Assembly (NCBI GenBank): GCA_032718475.1 | Contig: JAUCBJ010009129.1 | Coordinates: 1 to 64,000, forward strand | DNA from: Nemertoderma westbladi | Taxonomy: Eukaryota > Xenacoelomorpha > Nemertodermatida > Nemertodermatidae | Direction: 5' to 3' | Length of the DNA: 64,000 bases | Shown: piece after piece, positions 45,432 to 57,100 of the stretch | Position numbering within the stretch: position 1 is the stretch's first letter | Layout of the letters: the number at the start of each line of letters is the position of its first letter | Program-made: the position numbers and the translations under genes | The notes under the pieces: generated by a model | Seen by the model: the letters and a program-made list of their open reading frames with translations, nothing else | What the model was told of the DNA's origin: nothing | The model's database searches: none

Positions 45432-48400
45432 AGGATAACGAGCCAGGTCAGGTCAGGTATTCTAGGTCATTGATCAAGAAAACTTGCCACCTCCATGCAG
45501 CATAAAGGAGGTGCCACCTGTAGCTGCATAGACCCTCTTACTAGGGCAAATCTGGTCCTGTAACTAGGACCCCCTTCGTTCTGGGATAAGGACGCCCTTG
45601 GTCCTGGATTAAGGACCCATATACTTGGCTGCAGGGGTATATGGCCTGACCAGGCAGATGGTGATCTACCAATGGCTGGTTAGGAGTAGAGTGTTCTCAT
45701 GTCCACTCTGAGAGCACTTCACTGCGACCTGCACCTGGCAGCAAGGGTACAGGGCATGACCCAGCAGATGAGCTGCAACAGCCAATGGTGGGTCATGTGC
45801 GCCAGAGTAGATATGGGTGATGGGCCTCATATCTGACTCCATTGCGACACCCACCCTGTGGAATGGCAAACCAGGGTGTGGTATTTGCCCCGAGAGCTGA
45901 CTCGGCAAAAAAGCACCCCCCAACCCCCACTATGGATTACATTAGCAATGCGGAGGTCCGGCCACTAGAGGCCAGTGGAATTACCGGACACAATCGGCCT
46001 CACAGGCGTCAGTTAACTCCTGACCGGCTGCCTGTCTCACCCCCTACTGGAGAGAGAGCAGCCAACAATTCTTTGAGTCCCTTTCCTGATGACCTTTCTG
46101 GCCCAAACCCTGGGTCACCAGGGAGGCCAGATTGTGATGGGGAGAGGGATTCTGGAGTTGGAGGCTACTCTCATGTTCCACCCCGACCAACAAAGCCATT
46201 GGTGAATCTGAGGCAAGTCACTAGACTAGCCTCAGTAAACACCCTAACACTCGGGTCCCCAATGCGACAAGGTGAGCTGACTGCCTTGGCAGATAAGCTT
46301 TCTCTTAGCGCAGTGGGTGTTCAAGAGCACCGAAGGCAGACTGGACAGACTGATGAGGTTCTGATTAAGGACATGGGGGGCGTTTGGCGACTCGCCCTCG
46401 CATCAGCAGATGATAGTGGCAATGGTGGAATTGGTCTATTGATGAATCCAACTGCACATGCAGCATTGGACAAAATAGACCAAATCTCTAATGTTCTGGA
46501 AGACTGGCTAAGAAGTTTCCTAAGGTGGTTCTGATTGTGTGCTACTCTCCAACTAGTGTTGCCCCTGTAGAGGAGGTGGAAAATTTCTACCACAATCTAC
46601 AAGCAGCTACTGATGGAGTGGATCAGCATGCATTCTTAACATTCCTGGGAGACTTTAATGCAAGTCTGCATCAATCACCTACATCGCCCTGGGTCTATAG
46701 CAATAGTGTTAACCGAAATTCTGTCCATCTTCAGGATTTTATCTCTGGAAATGGATTGTTTTCGGCTGGAACCCAGTTCAAGAAGCGAACTGGAAAGCTA
46801 TGGACTCATAGTGGACCCAGTGGTCACAAGTCCCAGATAGACCATATTCTGTTTCGTAGGAAATACAGGAGCTCTATACAAGACTGTAATGCATTTACAC
46901 TTCGACCCTTCTCCAGTGATCACTGCCTTATTGTGGCCACGGTAAGACTTAGTCTGCGTGCTAGCAGAACAACGAAATCTGCCTTGCCGCGGCATGACTG
47001 GTCCTCTCTGTTGCAACAGCCAAGTGTGAGATCCAGCTTCACACTACAGCTGAGCAACAGGTATGAGGCTCTTGCCTCTGAGGCGGCAGATCACTGTGAG
47101 GGCTATACTGCCTTTACAGAAGCAGTTAAGTTAGCAGCTGCAGAAACAGTTCCTGTATACCCTCGAAACAGGAAAAGGGCCCCCTGGACTGACAACAAAA
47201 TTCAGAAGTGCCGAAATGACCTTCATAAGGCGCAGAAAGAGTCCCGACTCAAACAGACTACAGCGGCCAAGAATGCAGTTAAGGCTGCATCTAGGTCCCT
47301 GAACAGGCAGTACTCTGTTAATCTACAGGAGCTAATAAACCAACAGGTTGATGCCATCAATGATGCTGACGACAGCAGGCAATCATCCCAGGCATGGAAA
47401 TCGATCAATCTGCTTACTGGGCGGAAAAGCCAACCAACCACCAAGGTTAAGGCTGAATCACCAGCCGATCGCCTTAATGGTTGGAAAGCCCACTTTGAAA
47501 AGCTCCTCAATAATGACAGGGTATTGCCTGATAACTTTATAGAAGTAAAAGTGTCTGAGTCTGTACTCCCAGATATTCCCATTGGCGATATCTCCTTTGC
47601 AGAAGTGAAGGCTGCTGCAAAGAGCATTAAGACCAATCGTGCCAGTGGAGTAGATGGTGTTCCCCCTGAGGTCTTTAAAATACCTGAGTGTTTAAAGCTC
47701 ATCTATCCCATCATAGTAGACATGTACCGAACAACAAGAGACCCACAAGAAATGAAAACAAATAAGTTGGTGCCAGTTCCCAAGAAGGGCAACCTAACAC
47801 TCTATGGTTCTTTTCGGGGAATCTCATTGATCTCGATTGCTGCAAAGCTATACAATAGGATTCTATTAAATCGCATCAGGGATCCCATTGAGAGACTGCT
47901 CCGTGGAAATCAGAATGGGTTCCGTAAAGGTCGTGGGACCATGGAGCCCATTTTGGCACTTAGAAGGATAATTGAAGAATTATCAAAAAAAAAGACAGGC
48001 ATCTGGCTGTTATCTTTGTTGACTTCTTCAAGGCCTTTGATTCAGTCTCTCGGTCACGTATGTTCAGCATACTTTCATTATATGGGATTCCTGATGAAAT
48101 TATTGCAGCAATCAGATCAGTATACGATGGTTCGACAACATTTGTCTCTACTGTTGACGGTGACACAGAACCATTTGAAGTGTTATGGGGCGTCCTCCAA
48201 GGAGACACACTTGCACCATTCTTGTTCATTATTGTGGTTGACTATGTTCTACGCATGTCCTTAGATCATCATAATGATGATGGGGTGATGATAACTCCAC
48301 CTACTGGCTCCATAAGTCGAGGAAATCCTGCCAAGTACCTAACTGATCTAGACTTTGCTGATGACTTAGGAGTACTCTCAGAATCATTAGAGGGAGCCCA

Positions 48401-49185
48401 ACGGCTCCTCAGCTCATTAGAACATGCTGCTTCTAGTGTTGGTCTTTTTATTAACTCCAGAAAGACCAAAATTCTGACAGTTAACTTTGAAAGTCCTCAG
48501 CAAGTCTCTGATCGGATGAGCATAAGCTCAAAGGATGGTATGCTTGAGCATGTGGACGACTTCTGTTACCTGGGATCATGGATCCGGAAGTCAGGTGAGG
48601 ACCTTCGAATACGTAAGGGAAAGGCATGGGCAGCCTTGAATAGGCTTTCCAGGATTTGGAAGTCACCGAGAATTAATCGGAAACTTAAGGTCCGATTATT
48701 TAGAGCAGCAGTAGTTCCAGTACTCCTCTACGGGAGTCCATGCTGGGCTCTAACTGCTGAGGACACCAAATCTCTGGATGGCACATTCACAAGAATGCTA
48801 CGCCGGGTTCATTGTGTCAAGTACAATGCACACATCTCCAACCAGACACTATATAACATTGGAGGTGTCTCATTGGTTCCCCCAAGCTTGACACTAGAAC
48901 AAAATCGCCTCCGCTTTGCAGGACATTGCTTTCGCCGTGAGGACCAGCCAGTGCATAATCTTGTACTTTGGCAGCCTCATGGAGTGAATAAGCATGGTGG
49001 ACAGCCCATGACTTTCTTGAGACGCATCTTAAAGGACACTGGCCTTAAAGATGCGGATGATCTAGCAAATGTCATGGGTGATAGAGAGTTGTGGCGGTGC
49101 AATTTTGTTGACAAGCCGGCACAGCATTCTTAAAAATGCAGCTGCAATGCAGCATGCCGATCCTAGTAGTAGTAGGATAACGAGC
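45432..49185 (+). mobile_element. Near full-length RTE-like LINE with 12-bp target duplication
   Basis: AGGATAACGAGC occurs at 45432-45443 and 49174-49185, framing a 3730-bp element that ends in a (TAG)n tail. A 5' region of about 400 bp precedes the protein start at about 45842. The endonuclease has AVGVQEHRR (Glu), LGDFNASLHQSP, QIDHILF and FSSDHCLIV. A frameshift near 46510 moves to the next frame. The RT has LVPVPKKGNLTLYGSFRGIS and NQNGFRKGRGTMEPILALRR, then a second shift at an A9 run near 47990, and continues with GVLQGDTLAPFLFII, FADD at 48354-48365, CYLGSWIRKSGEDLR and the C-terminal FAGHCFRREDQPVHNLVLWQ, with its stop at 49133. It is the reference copy for the broken relatives at 30380, 30820-34303 and 52379-54150. 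Confidence 0.93.
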
Positions 49186-49337
49186 AGTCTAGCTTCTTTC
49201 AAAACTATGCTTAAGTCACATTATTTTCTTAAGGCTTTTCCGAACTAATATTATGCAATGTACGTGTAAATGCGCATTAGACCTATTTATTTATAGATAG
49301 TGCGCTATATAAATTTGGTGTTATTATTATTATAATA

Positions 49338-50280
49338 TGCTGAGCTCGAATCAGTATATATCGTAATTGTTTGAAGACCCCACTCAATAGCAATGTTTAA
49401 CCCCTCAATGATCGCAGTCAGTTCTGCCGCTTTTATATGCTCAGGGTCATTGTCTTTTCTCAACCATGCTCTATCCTTAGCAACTACTCCACCAATCTTC
49501 ACTAACGCCCCAATGGCTATTGTACTTGCATCGGCCCATACTTCTCCTACCTGAGTCTTCATGAATGGCCACTGACCTTGTGAGGGATCTACTTTATTGA
49601 CTCTATCTACAACCACCTCAATGAGTTTCTTTCTAGTGTTCTCACTGATGGGATCATCCATGCTAACTGATGATTCTTGGCGTTGTAGCCACCCACATGC
49701 AACACGCAACCAAACATTAAATAATTACCTCGGAGTTGACAAATCACAGCCAATAATTTTCGATGTGTCACTATCCCTTGAATAGATTCTATTGTCGGTA
49801 AATCGCTGTCTCTTATCCATCGACCATCCTTCACAAACACTCCCAATATTCGAGCCCCATTTTTAACCTCCACTGGTTCTTTAGATTCAAGCCCAAATTT
49901 CTTCAAATGAATTCTAACATCATCAGCTGTAATTTCGGAATTCAGGTACACATAGACATCATCACGGAAACTTTCTGTGACCTTCTCAATCTTATCGTTT
50001 TGTTTTAGCACAGTCTCTACAATATTGCCAAGTATCTTTGGTGCTGGGCCCAGTCCAAAATCAAGCTTGTTCATACAATATCGCTTGTCCTTATACTAAA
50101 CAACTTGGTATGGGTGCAGTTTAGAATCCACATTGACCTGCATGTTGTGTAGGCCCACTTCAAGTCAATCAGTGCTGTCCTTTCACCCATTGTAGCCCAC
50201 TTTCTCAGTTTCTCAACACTGGCAGCTGATTCTGTTCCAGGTTCTTTTATAATAAATTGATTCAATTCTCGAAAATCCAT
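49338..50280 (-). pseudogene. Ty3-like reverse transcriptase and RNase H
   Basis: The minus strand from 50280 reads MDFRELNQFIIKEPG, RTALIDLKWAY (motif A Asp), a stop/frameshift near 50071, then DFGLGPAPKILGNIVETVLK and a motif C region FRDDVYVYLN in place of the usual Y-x-DD box. Next come EPVEVKNGARILGVFVKDGR and a connection region. RNase H follows with VWADASTIAIGALV (Asp), AAELTAIIEGLNIAIEWGL (Glu) and ITIYTDSSSA (Asp) up to the LINE insertion. The RT is broken by a frame change near 49680 and the stop; RNase H acidic residues are present. Confidence 0.85.
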
Positions 50281-50442
50281 TATCGGACATACTGGATCTT
50301 TTTTGGTTCATTTTTGTGCATCAGAGGAATGAGTGCTTTTGTTTGCTTTTGTTTCCCTGTGAAATTCTTTTAACCATCCTTTCGATATCCATTCACCCAT
50401 GCCAATATCAAATTTCTGTAGTTCCTGGAAAATTTTTTACTG

Positions 50443-50916
50443 CTATACTCTATTAGTCAGTTTGTCTTGGCTTTTTCCAGTGATGAATCTATACTCTGTT
50501 TCCCACGTCTGCCCATTATATTGAGCCACAAAGTCGCGCTTTTCTATTGTAATCAAAGGTTGAGAATTAACATTTCCAACTGCACTCATTAATTGTAAAT
50601 TTGGGACTGAATTAAACATCACACTAACAATGTCTTTCGGCCCACATTGAACGGGGATCCCACCCATTTGTTCCATGTTCCATCCTATAACTAAGTCTAA
50701 GCCCCCAACCATGTCTTCAATAACTAAAAAATCACATTTAGGCAAAGTTACATTATTAATTCTAATTTGTGTTTCAATTGTCCGCATAATCATATCTGTT
50801 TTGATCTCCCATTGTACCTCATAGGGTCTATTCACCAACTCATAACAAATGATAATCTCTTGATTTTTATAACACAGTATGATGGAGCCATCCTTTATGT
50901 AATGTAATGTTTGCAT
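50443..50916 (-). pseudogene. Ty3-like element, protease/RT upstream region
   Basis: A 157-codon minus frame with VNRPYEVQWEIKTD, FLVIEDMVGGLDLVIGWNME and IVSVMFNSVPNL. Position before the RT and the DLVIGWNM motif (compare the retropepsin-like D(I/L)-(I/L)-G of gypsy proteins) suggest the protease-to-RT region. The catalytic D(S/T)G is not seen, so this is an inference from place and style. Confidence 0.55.
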
Positions 50917-50984
50917 AATTAAATAGCTTCTCGTAACATTGTTGGCGATTCATTAGCTACTGATATCTGAGAATTGGGGGTTTC

Positions 50985-52378
50985 TATGCCTCCCTCGGGT
51001 AACACACCTCGAGCACTTGACTACCCCCTACTCCTAGCTCCCTCCACTAGCTCCCTCTCCTACCTACTAAAGCCACTCCCTAAGAAAAAGAAAGGAGCCC
51101 ACGGTGTACCAACAAACCATCGTGGGATCTGTCTGCTTGTGGTAGCAACCAAAATAACAACAAAATGATTATATGTAGAATTAGCCATCACATAGAGAAA
51201 CTGCCAAAACGCGAAGACGAAACGAAGTCAAAACGTTAGAGCCAAAACGGATTTCGACTAAATAGATAATAGCTCAGAAGAATATCCCTGCTATGCTTTC
51301 CTGACTTTTGTGGACTTTAAGAAAGCCATTGACTCAGGTAAAATACTGGAAATCCTAAGAGCTTATGGAAAACCAGAGGTAATTGTGGCTGGCATTGGAT
51401 TGTTATATTGTGACACAGAAGCTCAGGTACTCTCACCAGATGGTGAAACTGAGTTCTTCTCAATCCTGGCTGGTGTACTGCAAGGTGACACATTAGCACC
51501 ATTACTATTTGTAATTGTACTGGATTACGCAATGAGGACGACCACAAAGGGTGAAGATCTGGGATTCACACTTCAAGAACGCAGAAGTAGTAGATATCCG
51601 GCAACTACAGTCATAGACACCGACTTTGCGGATGACATCGCCCTGCTCTCTAATACCCTAGCAGATGCACAGCTTCTACTAAATAAAGTGGAGAGGGCTG
51701 CTAAGGAGGTTGGATTGCATATAAATGCTACCAAGACCGAATTCATGACTTTTAATGTTAATGGAAACTTGACAACAATTGACAATATTCAACTAAGGAA
51801 GGTTGATGACTTCCAGTACCTTGGGTCATGGATAAGAGAGTGGCAAAGAAGACATAGAAGTTAGGAAAGCAACGGCATGGGTAGCTCTATCAAAAATGGA
51901 TACCATCTGGAAATCAGATCTCCCCAGGCACCTGAAGACTAAGTTCTTTAGATCCACAGTGGAAAGTGTACTTTTATACAGGGGTGTGACCTGGACACTG
52001 ACGAAATCTCTTGAACAACTAATTGATTGTTGCTACACATGACTATGACGGGTAGACCAAACTTCAGCTGGAGACAACACATGATAAACACCGAGCTTTA
52101 TGGTCGAATACCACCCTGCATCAACCAACATCCGTGAACGCATATTAAGATTCAGTGGGCACTGCTGGAGAAGTAAACATGAGGTTATACCAGATCGACT
52201 TTTCTGGCAACCAACACATGGAAAGCGTAGCCATGGATGACCGGCTATAACATATATAGACAACTTGAAAGGGATACTGGACTTATGAGAAACTAATTTG
52301 GGACAACTATGGAGAATCGGGAAGCCTTGAAGGATCTCATTTCCAATGTTCGAGTTTGCTCTTCCTAGTAGTAGTCCT
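50985..52378 (+). mobile_element. Second type of RTE-like LINE, RT fragment
   Basis: The plus strand reads VPTNHRGICLLVVATKI, then after stops FLTFVDFKKAIDSGKILEIL, GVLQGDTLAPLLFVIVLDYA, DTDFADDIALLSNTLADAQ (FADD at 51625-51636), GLHINATKTEFMTF and DDFQYLGSWI, and loses frame at 51850. The tail is a short (TAG)n at 52367-52376. The motif wording differs from the other RTE-like copies (for example KKAIDSG in place of KAFDSVS), so it is a separate family. It replaces the upstream part of the Ty3-like element. Confidence 0.85.
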
Positions 52379-54150
52379 CACAGCAAAAATATCCTCAGAA
52401 GCGGAGGCGGCTATGTTCAGGTCTAAATCTTGGGGGACTAAGAAGATCCCTCCAATATTATATGGTTTCTAATTGGAGATATGTGCTGTCCATTGTACTC
52501 CCACTGGTGCTACTGCTACTCTAAATTGTCTAACGTTAAGTTTCCGACATATCCAGTGTGATTTCCAAATCCTGGAAAGCCTATTCAAGGCTGCCCATGA
52601 CTTCCCCTTACTTATACGAAGGTCCTCACCTGACTTCCGGATACATGATCCCAGGTAACAGAAGTCGTCCACATGCTCATTCAAACCATCCAAAATGAAA
52701 GTTTTGGTCTTAATGGAGTTAACAAAAGCAGCCTGTTCTAATTAGCTGAGGGTCCTTTGGGCTCCCTCTAGGGATTCTGAGAGTACTCCTAAGTCATCAG
52801 CAAAGTCTAGATCAGTTAGGTACTTGGCAGGATTTCCTCGACTTCTGGACCCAGTAGGTGGAGTTAACATGAATCCATCATCATTGTGATGCTCTAAGGA
52901 CATGCGAAGAACATATTCAACCTCAATTATGACCCAGAATGGCGCAAGTGTGTCTCCCTGGAGGACTCCCCATAACACTTCAAATGGTTCTGTGTCACCG
53001 TCAACAGTAGACACAAATGTCGTTGAACCATCGTGTACTTATCTGATTGCTGCAATAATTTCATCAGGAATCTCATATAATGAAAGCATGCTGAACATAC
53101 GTGAGCAAGAGACTGAATCAAAGGCCTTGAAGAAGTCACCAAAGATAACAGCCAGTTTCTTTTTTGATAACTCTTCAATTATCCGTCTAATTGCCAAATT
53201 GGGCTCCATGGTCCCACGACCTTTACGGAACCCATTCTGATTTCCACGGAGTAGTCTCTCAATGGGATCCCTGATGCGATTTAATAGAATTCTATTGTAT
53301 AGCTTTGCAGCAATCGAGATCAATGAGATTCCCCGAAAAGAACCATAGAGTGTTAGGTTGCCCTTCTTGGGAACTGGCACCAACTTATTTGTTTTCATTT
53401 CTTGTAGGACTCTTGTTGTTCGGTACATGTCTACTATGATGGGATAGATGAGCTTTAAACACTCAGGTATCTTAAAGACCTCAGGGGGAACACCATCTAC
53501 TCCACTGGCACGATTGGTCTTAATGCTCTTTGCAGCAGCCTTCACTTCTGCAAAGGAGATATTGCCAATGGGAATATCTGGGAGTACAGAGACACTTTTA
53601 CTTCTATAAAGTTATCAGGCAATACCCTGTCATTATTGAGGAGCTTTTCAAAGTGGGCCTTCCAACCATTGAGGCGATCGGCTGGTGATTCAGCCTTAAC
53701 CTTGGTGGTTGGTTGGGTTTTCCGACCAGTAAGCCTGTTTCTGCAGCTGCTAACTTAACAGCTTCTGTGAAGGCAGTATAGCCCTCACAGTGATCTGCCG
53801 CCTCAGAGGCAAGAACCTCATACCTGTTGCTCAGCTGTAGTGTGCAGTTGGATCTCACACTTGGCTGTTGCAACAGAGAGGACCAGTCATGCCGCGGCAA
53901 GGCAGATTTCGTTGTTCTGCTAGCACGCAGACTAAGTCTTGCCTTGGCCACAATAAGGCGGTGATCACTGGAGAAGGGTCGAAGTGTAAATGCACTACAG
54001 TCTTGTATAGAGCTCCTGTATTTCCTACGAAACAGAATATGATCTATCTGGGACTTGTGACCACTGGGTCAACTATGAGTCCATAGCTTTCCAGTTCGCT
54101 TCTTGAACTGGGTTCCAGCCGAAAACAATCCATTTCCAGAGATATATCTT
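52379..54150 (-). mobile_element. RTE-like LINE, antisense, internally deleted
   Basis: A minus-strand copy of the 45444-49173 family, 5'-truncated in the endonuclease at about 54150. The RT segment (53545-53039) is intact as 168 codons with VPVPKKGNLTLYGSFRGIS and GNQNGFRKGRGT. FADD is kept in the DFADDLGVLSESLEG reading (about 52800). About 270 bp of the linker present in the sister copy are missing near 53740, joining LAAAETG to LLVGKPNQPP. The left end is degraded and abuts the previous element's TAG tail. Confidence 0.88.
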
Positions 54151-57100
54151 ATATCACTAGCGGATCAAACGGATCAATATGTCTCTAGTATGTGTTAATG
54201 GATCAATAGTTATAGTATGTGTTAACGGATTAATATTTATAGTATGTGTTACAGGATCCATAGTTCTAGTATGTGTTAATGGATCAATATTTATAGATGT
54301 GTTACAGGATCAATAGTTATATAGCATGTGTTAACGGAACAATAGTTATAGCATGTGTTAACGAATCAATAGTTATAGCATGTATTAACGAATCAATAGT
54401 TATAGCATGTGTTAACGAATCAATAGTTATAGTATGTGTTACAGGATCCATAGTTCTAGTATGTGTTAACGGATCAATAGTTATAGTATGTGTAAACGGC
54501 TCAATATTTATAGGATGTGTTAACGGATCAATATTTATAGTATCATGGTTCCTAGCGCTTTGTGATGAATAATTTCCATGATTTCCAGAGATAGAAAAAA
54601 GTGCAAGCCAGAATTATCGGATGTAAACTTTTAACATTTAGATGTAAAGGCCTGACTTTGGTGATCTCAGATGAACATACATTAGATTCTACCTCGGCGA
54701 AGTTACATCCCACTTACAGACTTATACTCATGTTTATAGCAGTAAAGACAATACCTATGTAACACCATACTAGATGCAAAGTGAACTTCGATACTATTCG
54801 AACTTGTGCAGGGACTTGTATAATAAATGTTATGAATTAAATTGTAACCGATGACTTGAAAAAAATAAATTTTATTCCATGAATTCTCCATGATTTCCAG
54901 AACTCTAGGAGCCCTGAGTATGTGTTAACGGATCAATATTTATAGTATGTGTTACAGGATCAATTCAATAGTTCTTGTTTGTGTTAACGGATCAATATTT
55001 ATAGTGTGTGTTAACGGATCAATAGTTATCGTATGTGTTAACGGATCAATATTTATAGTGTGTGTTACAAGATCAATAGTTATAGTGTGTGTTAACGGAT
55101 CAATATTTATAGTATGTGTTAACGGATCAATATTTATAGTATGTGTTAACGGATCAATATTTATAGTGTGTGTTACAAGATCAATAGTAATAGTGTGTGT
55201 TATAAGATCAATATTTATAGTGTGTGTTAACGGATCAATATTTATAGAGTGTGTTAACGGATCAATAGTTATAGTGTGTGTTAACGGATCAATATTTATA
55301 GTGTGTGTTAACGGATCAATAGTTATAGTATGTGTTAACGGATCAATATTTATAGTGTGTGTTACAAGATCAATAGTTATAGTGTGTGTTACAAGATCAA
55401 TATTTATAGTGTGTGTTACAAGATCAATAGTTATAGTGTGTGTTACAAGATCAATAGTTATAGTATGTGTTAACGGATCAATATTTATAGTATGTGTTAA
55501 CGGATCAATATTTATAGTATGTGTTAACGGATCAATATTTATAGTGTGTGTTACAAGATCAATAGTTATAGTGTGTGTTACAAGATCAATATTTATAGTG
55601 TGTGTTAACGGATCAATATTTATAGTGTGTGTTAACGGATCAATAGTTATAGTGTGTGTTAACGGATCAATATTTATAGTGTGTGTTAACGGATCAATAG
55701 TTATAGTATGCGTTAACGGATCAATATTTATAGTGTGTGTTACAAGATCAATAGTTATAGTGTGTGTTACAAGATCAATATTTATAGTGTGTGTTACAAG
55801 ATCAATAGTTATAGTGTGTGTTACAAGATCAATAGTTATAGTGTGTGTTACAAGATCAATATTTATAGTGTGTGTTAACGGATCAATATTTATAGTGTGT
55901 GTTAACGGATCAATAGTTATAGTATGTGTAAACGGATCAATATTTATAGTGTGTGTTACAAGATCAATAGTTATAGTATGTGTTAACGGATCAATATTTA
56001 TAGTGTGTGTTACAAGATCAATAGTTATAGTATGTGTTAACGGATCAATATTTACAGTATGTGTTAACGGATCAATATTTATAGTATGTGTTAACGGATC
56101 AATATTTATAGTGTGTGTTACAAGATCAATATTTATAGTGTGTGTTAACGGATCAATATTTATAGTATGTGTTAACGGATCAATATTTATAGTGTGTGTT
56201 AACGGATCAATATTTATAGTGTGTGTTAACGGATCAATATTTATAGTGTGTGTTAACGGATCAATATTTATAGTATGTGTTAACGGATCAATATTTATAG
56301 TGTGTGTTAACGGATCAATAGTTATAGTGTGTGTTAACGGATCAATATTTATAGTGTGTGTTAACGGATCAATATTTATAGTGTGTGTTAACGGATCAAT
56401 ATTTATAGTGTGTGTTAACGGATCAATAGTTATAGTGTGTGTTACAAGATCAATATTTATAGTGTGTGTTAACGGATCAATATTTATAGTGTGTGTTAAC
56501 GGATCAATAGTTATAGTGTGTGTTAACGGATCAATATTTATAGTGTGTGTTAACGGATCAATAGTTATAGTGTGTGTTAACGGATCAATATTTATAGTGT
56601 GTGTTAACGGATCAATAGTTATAGTGTGTGTTACAAGATCAATATTTATAGTGTGTGTTAACGGATCAATATTTATAGTGTGTGTTAACGGATCAATATT
56701 TATAGTGTGTGTTAACGGATCAATAGTTATAGTGTGTGTTACAAGATCAATATTTATAGTGTGTGTTAACGGATCAATATTTATAGTGTGTGTTAACGGA
56801 TCAATATTTATAGTGTGTGTTAACGGATCAATATTTATAGTGTGTGTTAACGGATCAATAGTTATAGTGTGTGTTAACGGATCAATATTTATAGTGTGTG
56901 TTAACGGATCAATAGTTATAGTGTGTGTTACAAGATCAATATTTATAGTGTGTGTTAACGGATCAATATTTATAGTGTGTGTTAACGGATCAATATTTAT
57001 AGTGTGTGTTAACGGATCAATATTTATAGTGTGTGTTAACGGATCAATAGTTATAGTGTGTGTTAACGGATCAATATTTATAGTGTGTGTTAACGGATCA

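Larger units (their letters stand above)
42228..49337 (+). mobile_element. CR1/L2-like LINE inserted in the Ty3-like element
   Basis: It contains an ORF1 with coiled-coil and RNA-binding-like parts, a damaged ORF2 (endonuclease remnant and RT) and a 3' UTR ending GCGCTATATAAAT with an (ATT)n tail at about 49318-49333. The left and right flanks rejoin the RNase H reading of the Ty3-like element around ATAT. A younger RTE-like LINE (45444-49173) sits in its RT C-terminal region. The 3' UTR motif and microsatellite tail fit the CR1/L2 group. Confidence 0.85.
39400..50930 (-). mobile_element. Ty3-like LTR retroelement, nested host of two LINEs
   Basis: Minus-strand pol order is protease (50916-50443), RT (about 50280-49800), RNase H (about 49560-49340, continuing at 42226), integrase (about 41910-41142) and a C-terminal region (39656-39410). 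The reading resumes across two insertions: 49337/42227 in RNase H, and 41142/39656 downstream of the integrase core. The order PR-RT-RH-IN is that of Ty3/Gypsy. No gag, primer-binding site or LTR pair is visible, and the 5' part stops near 50930-50985 where another LINE begins. In-frame stops and a changed catalytic box show that it is dead. It is the oldest layer of the nest. Confidence 0.85.
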
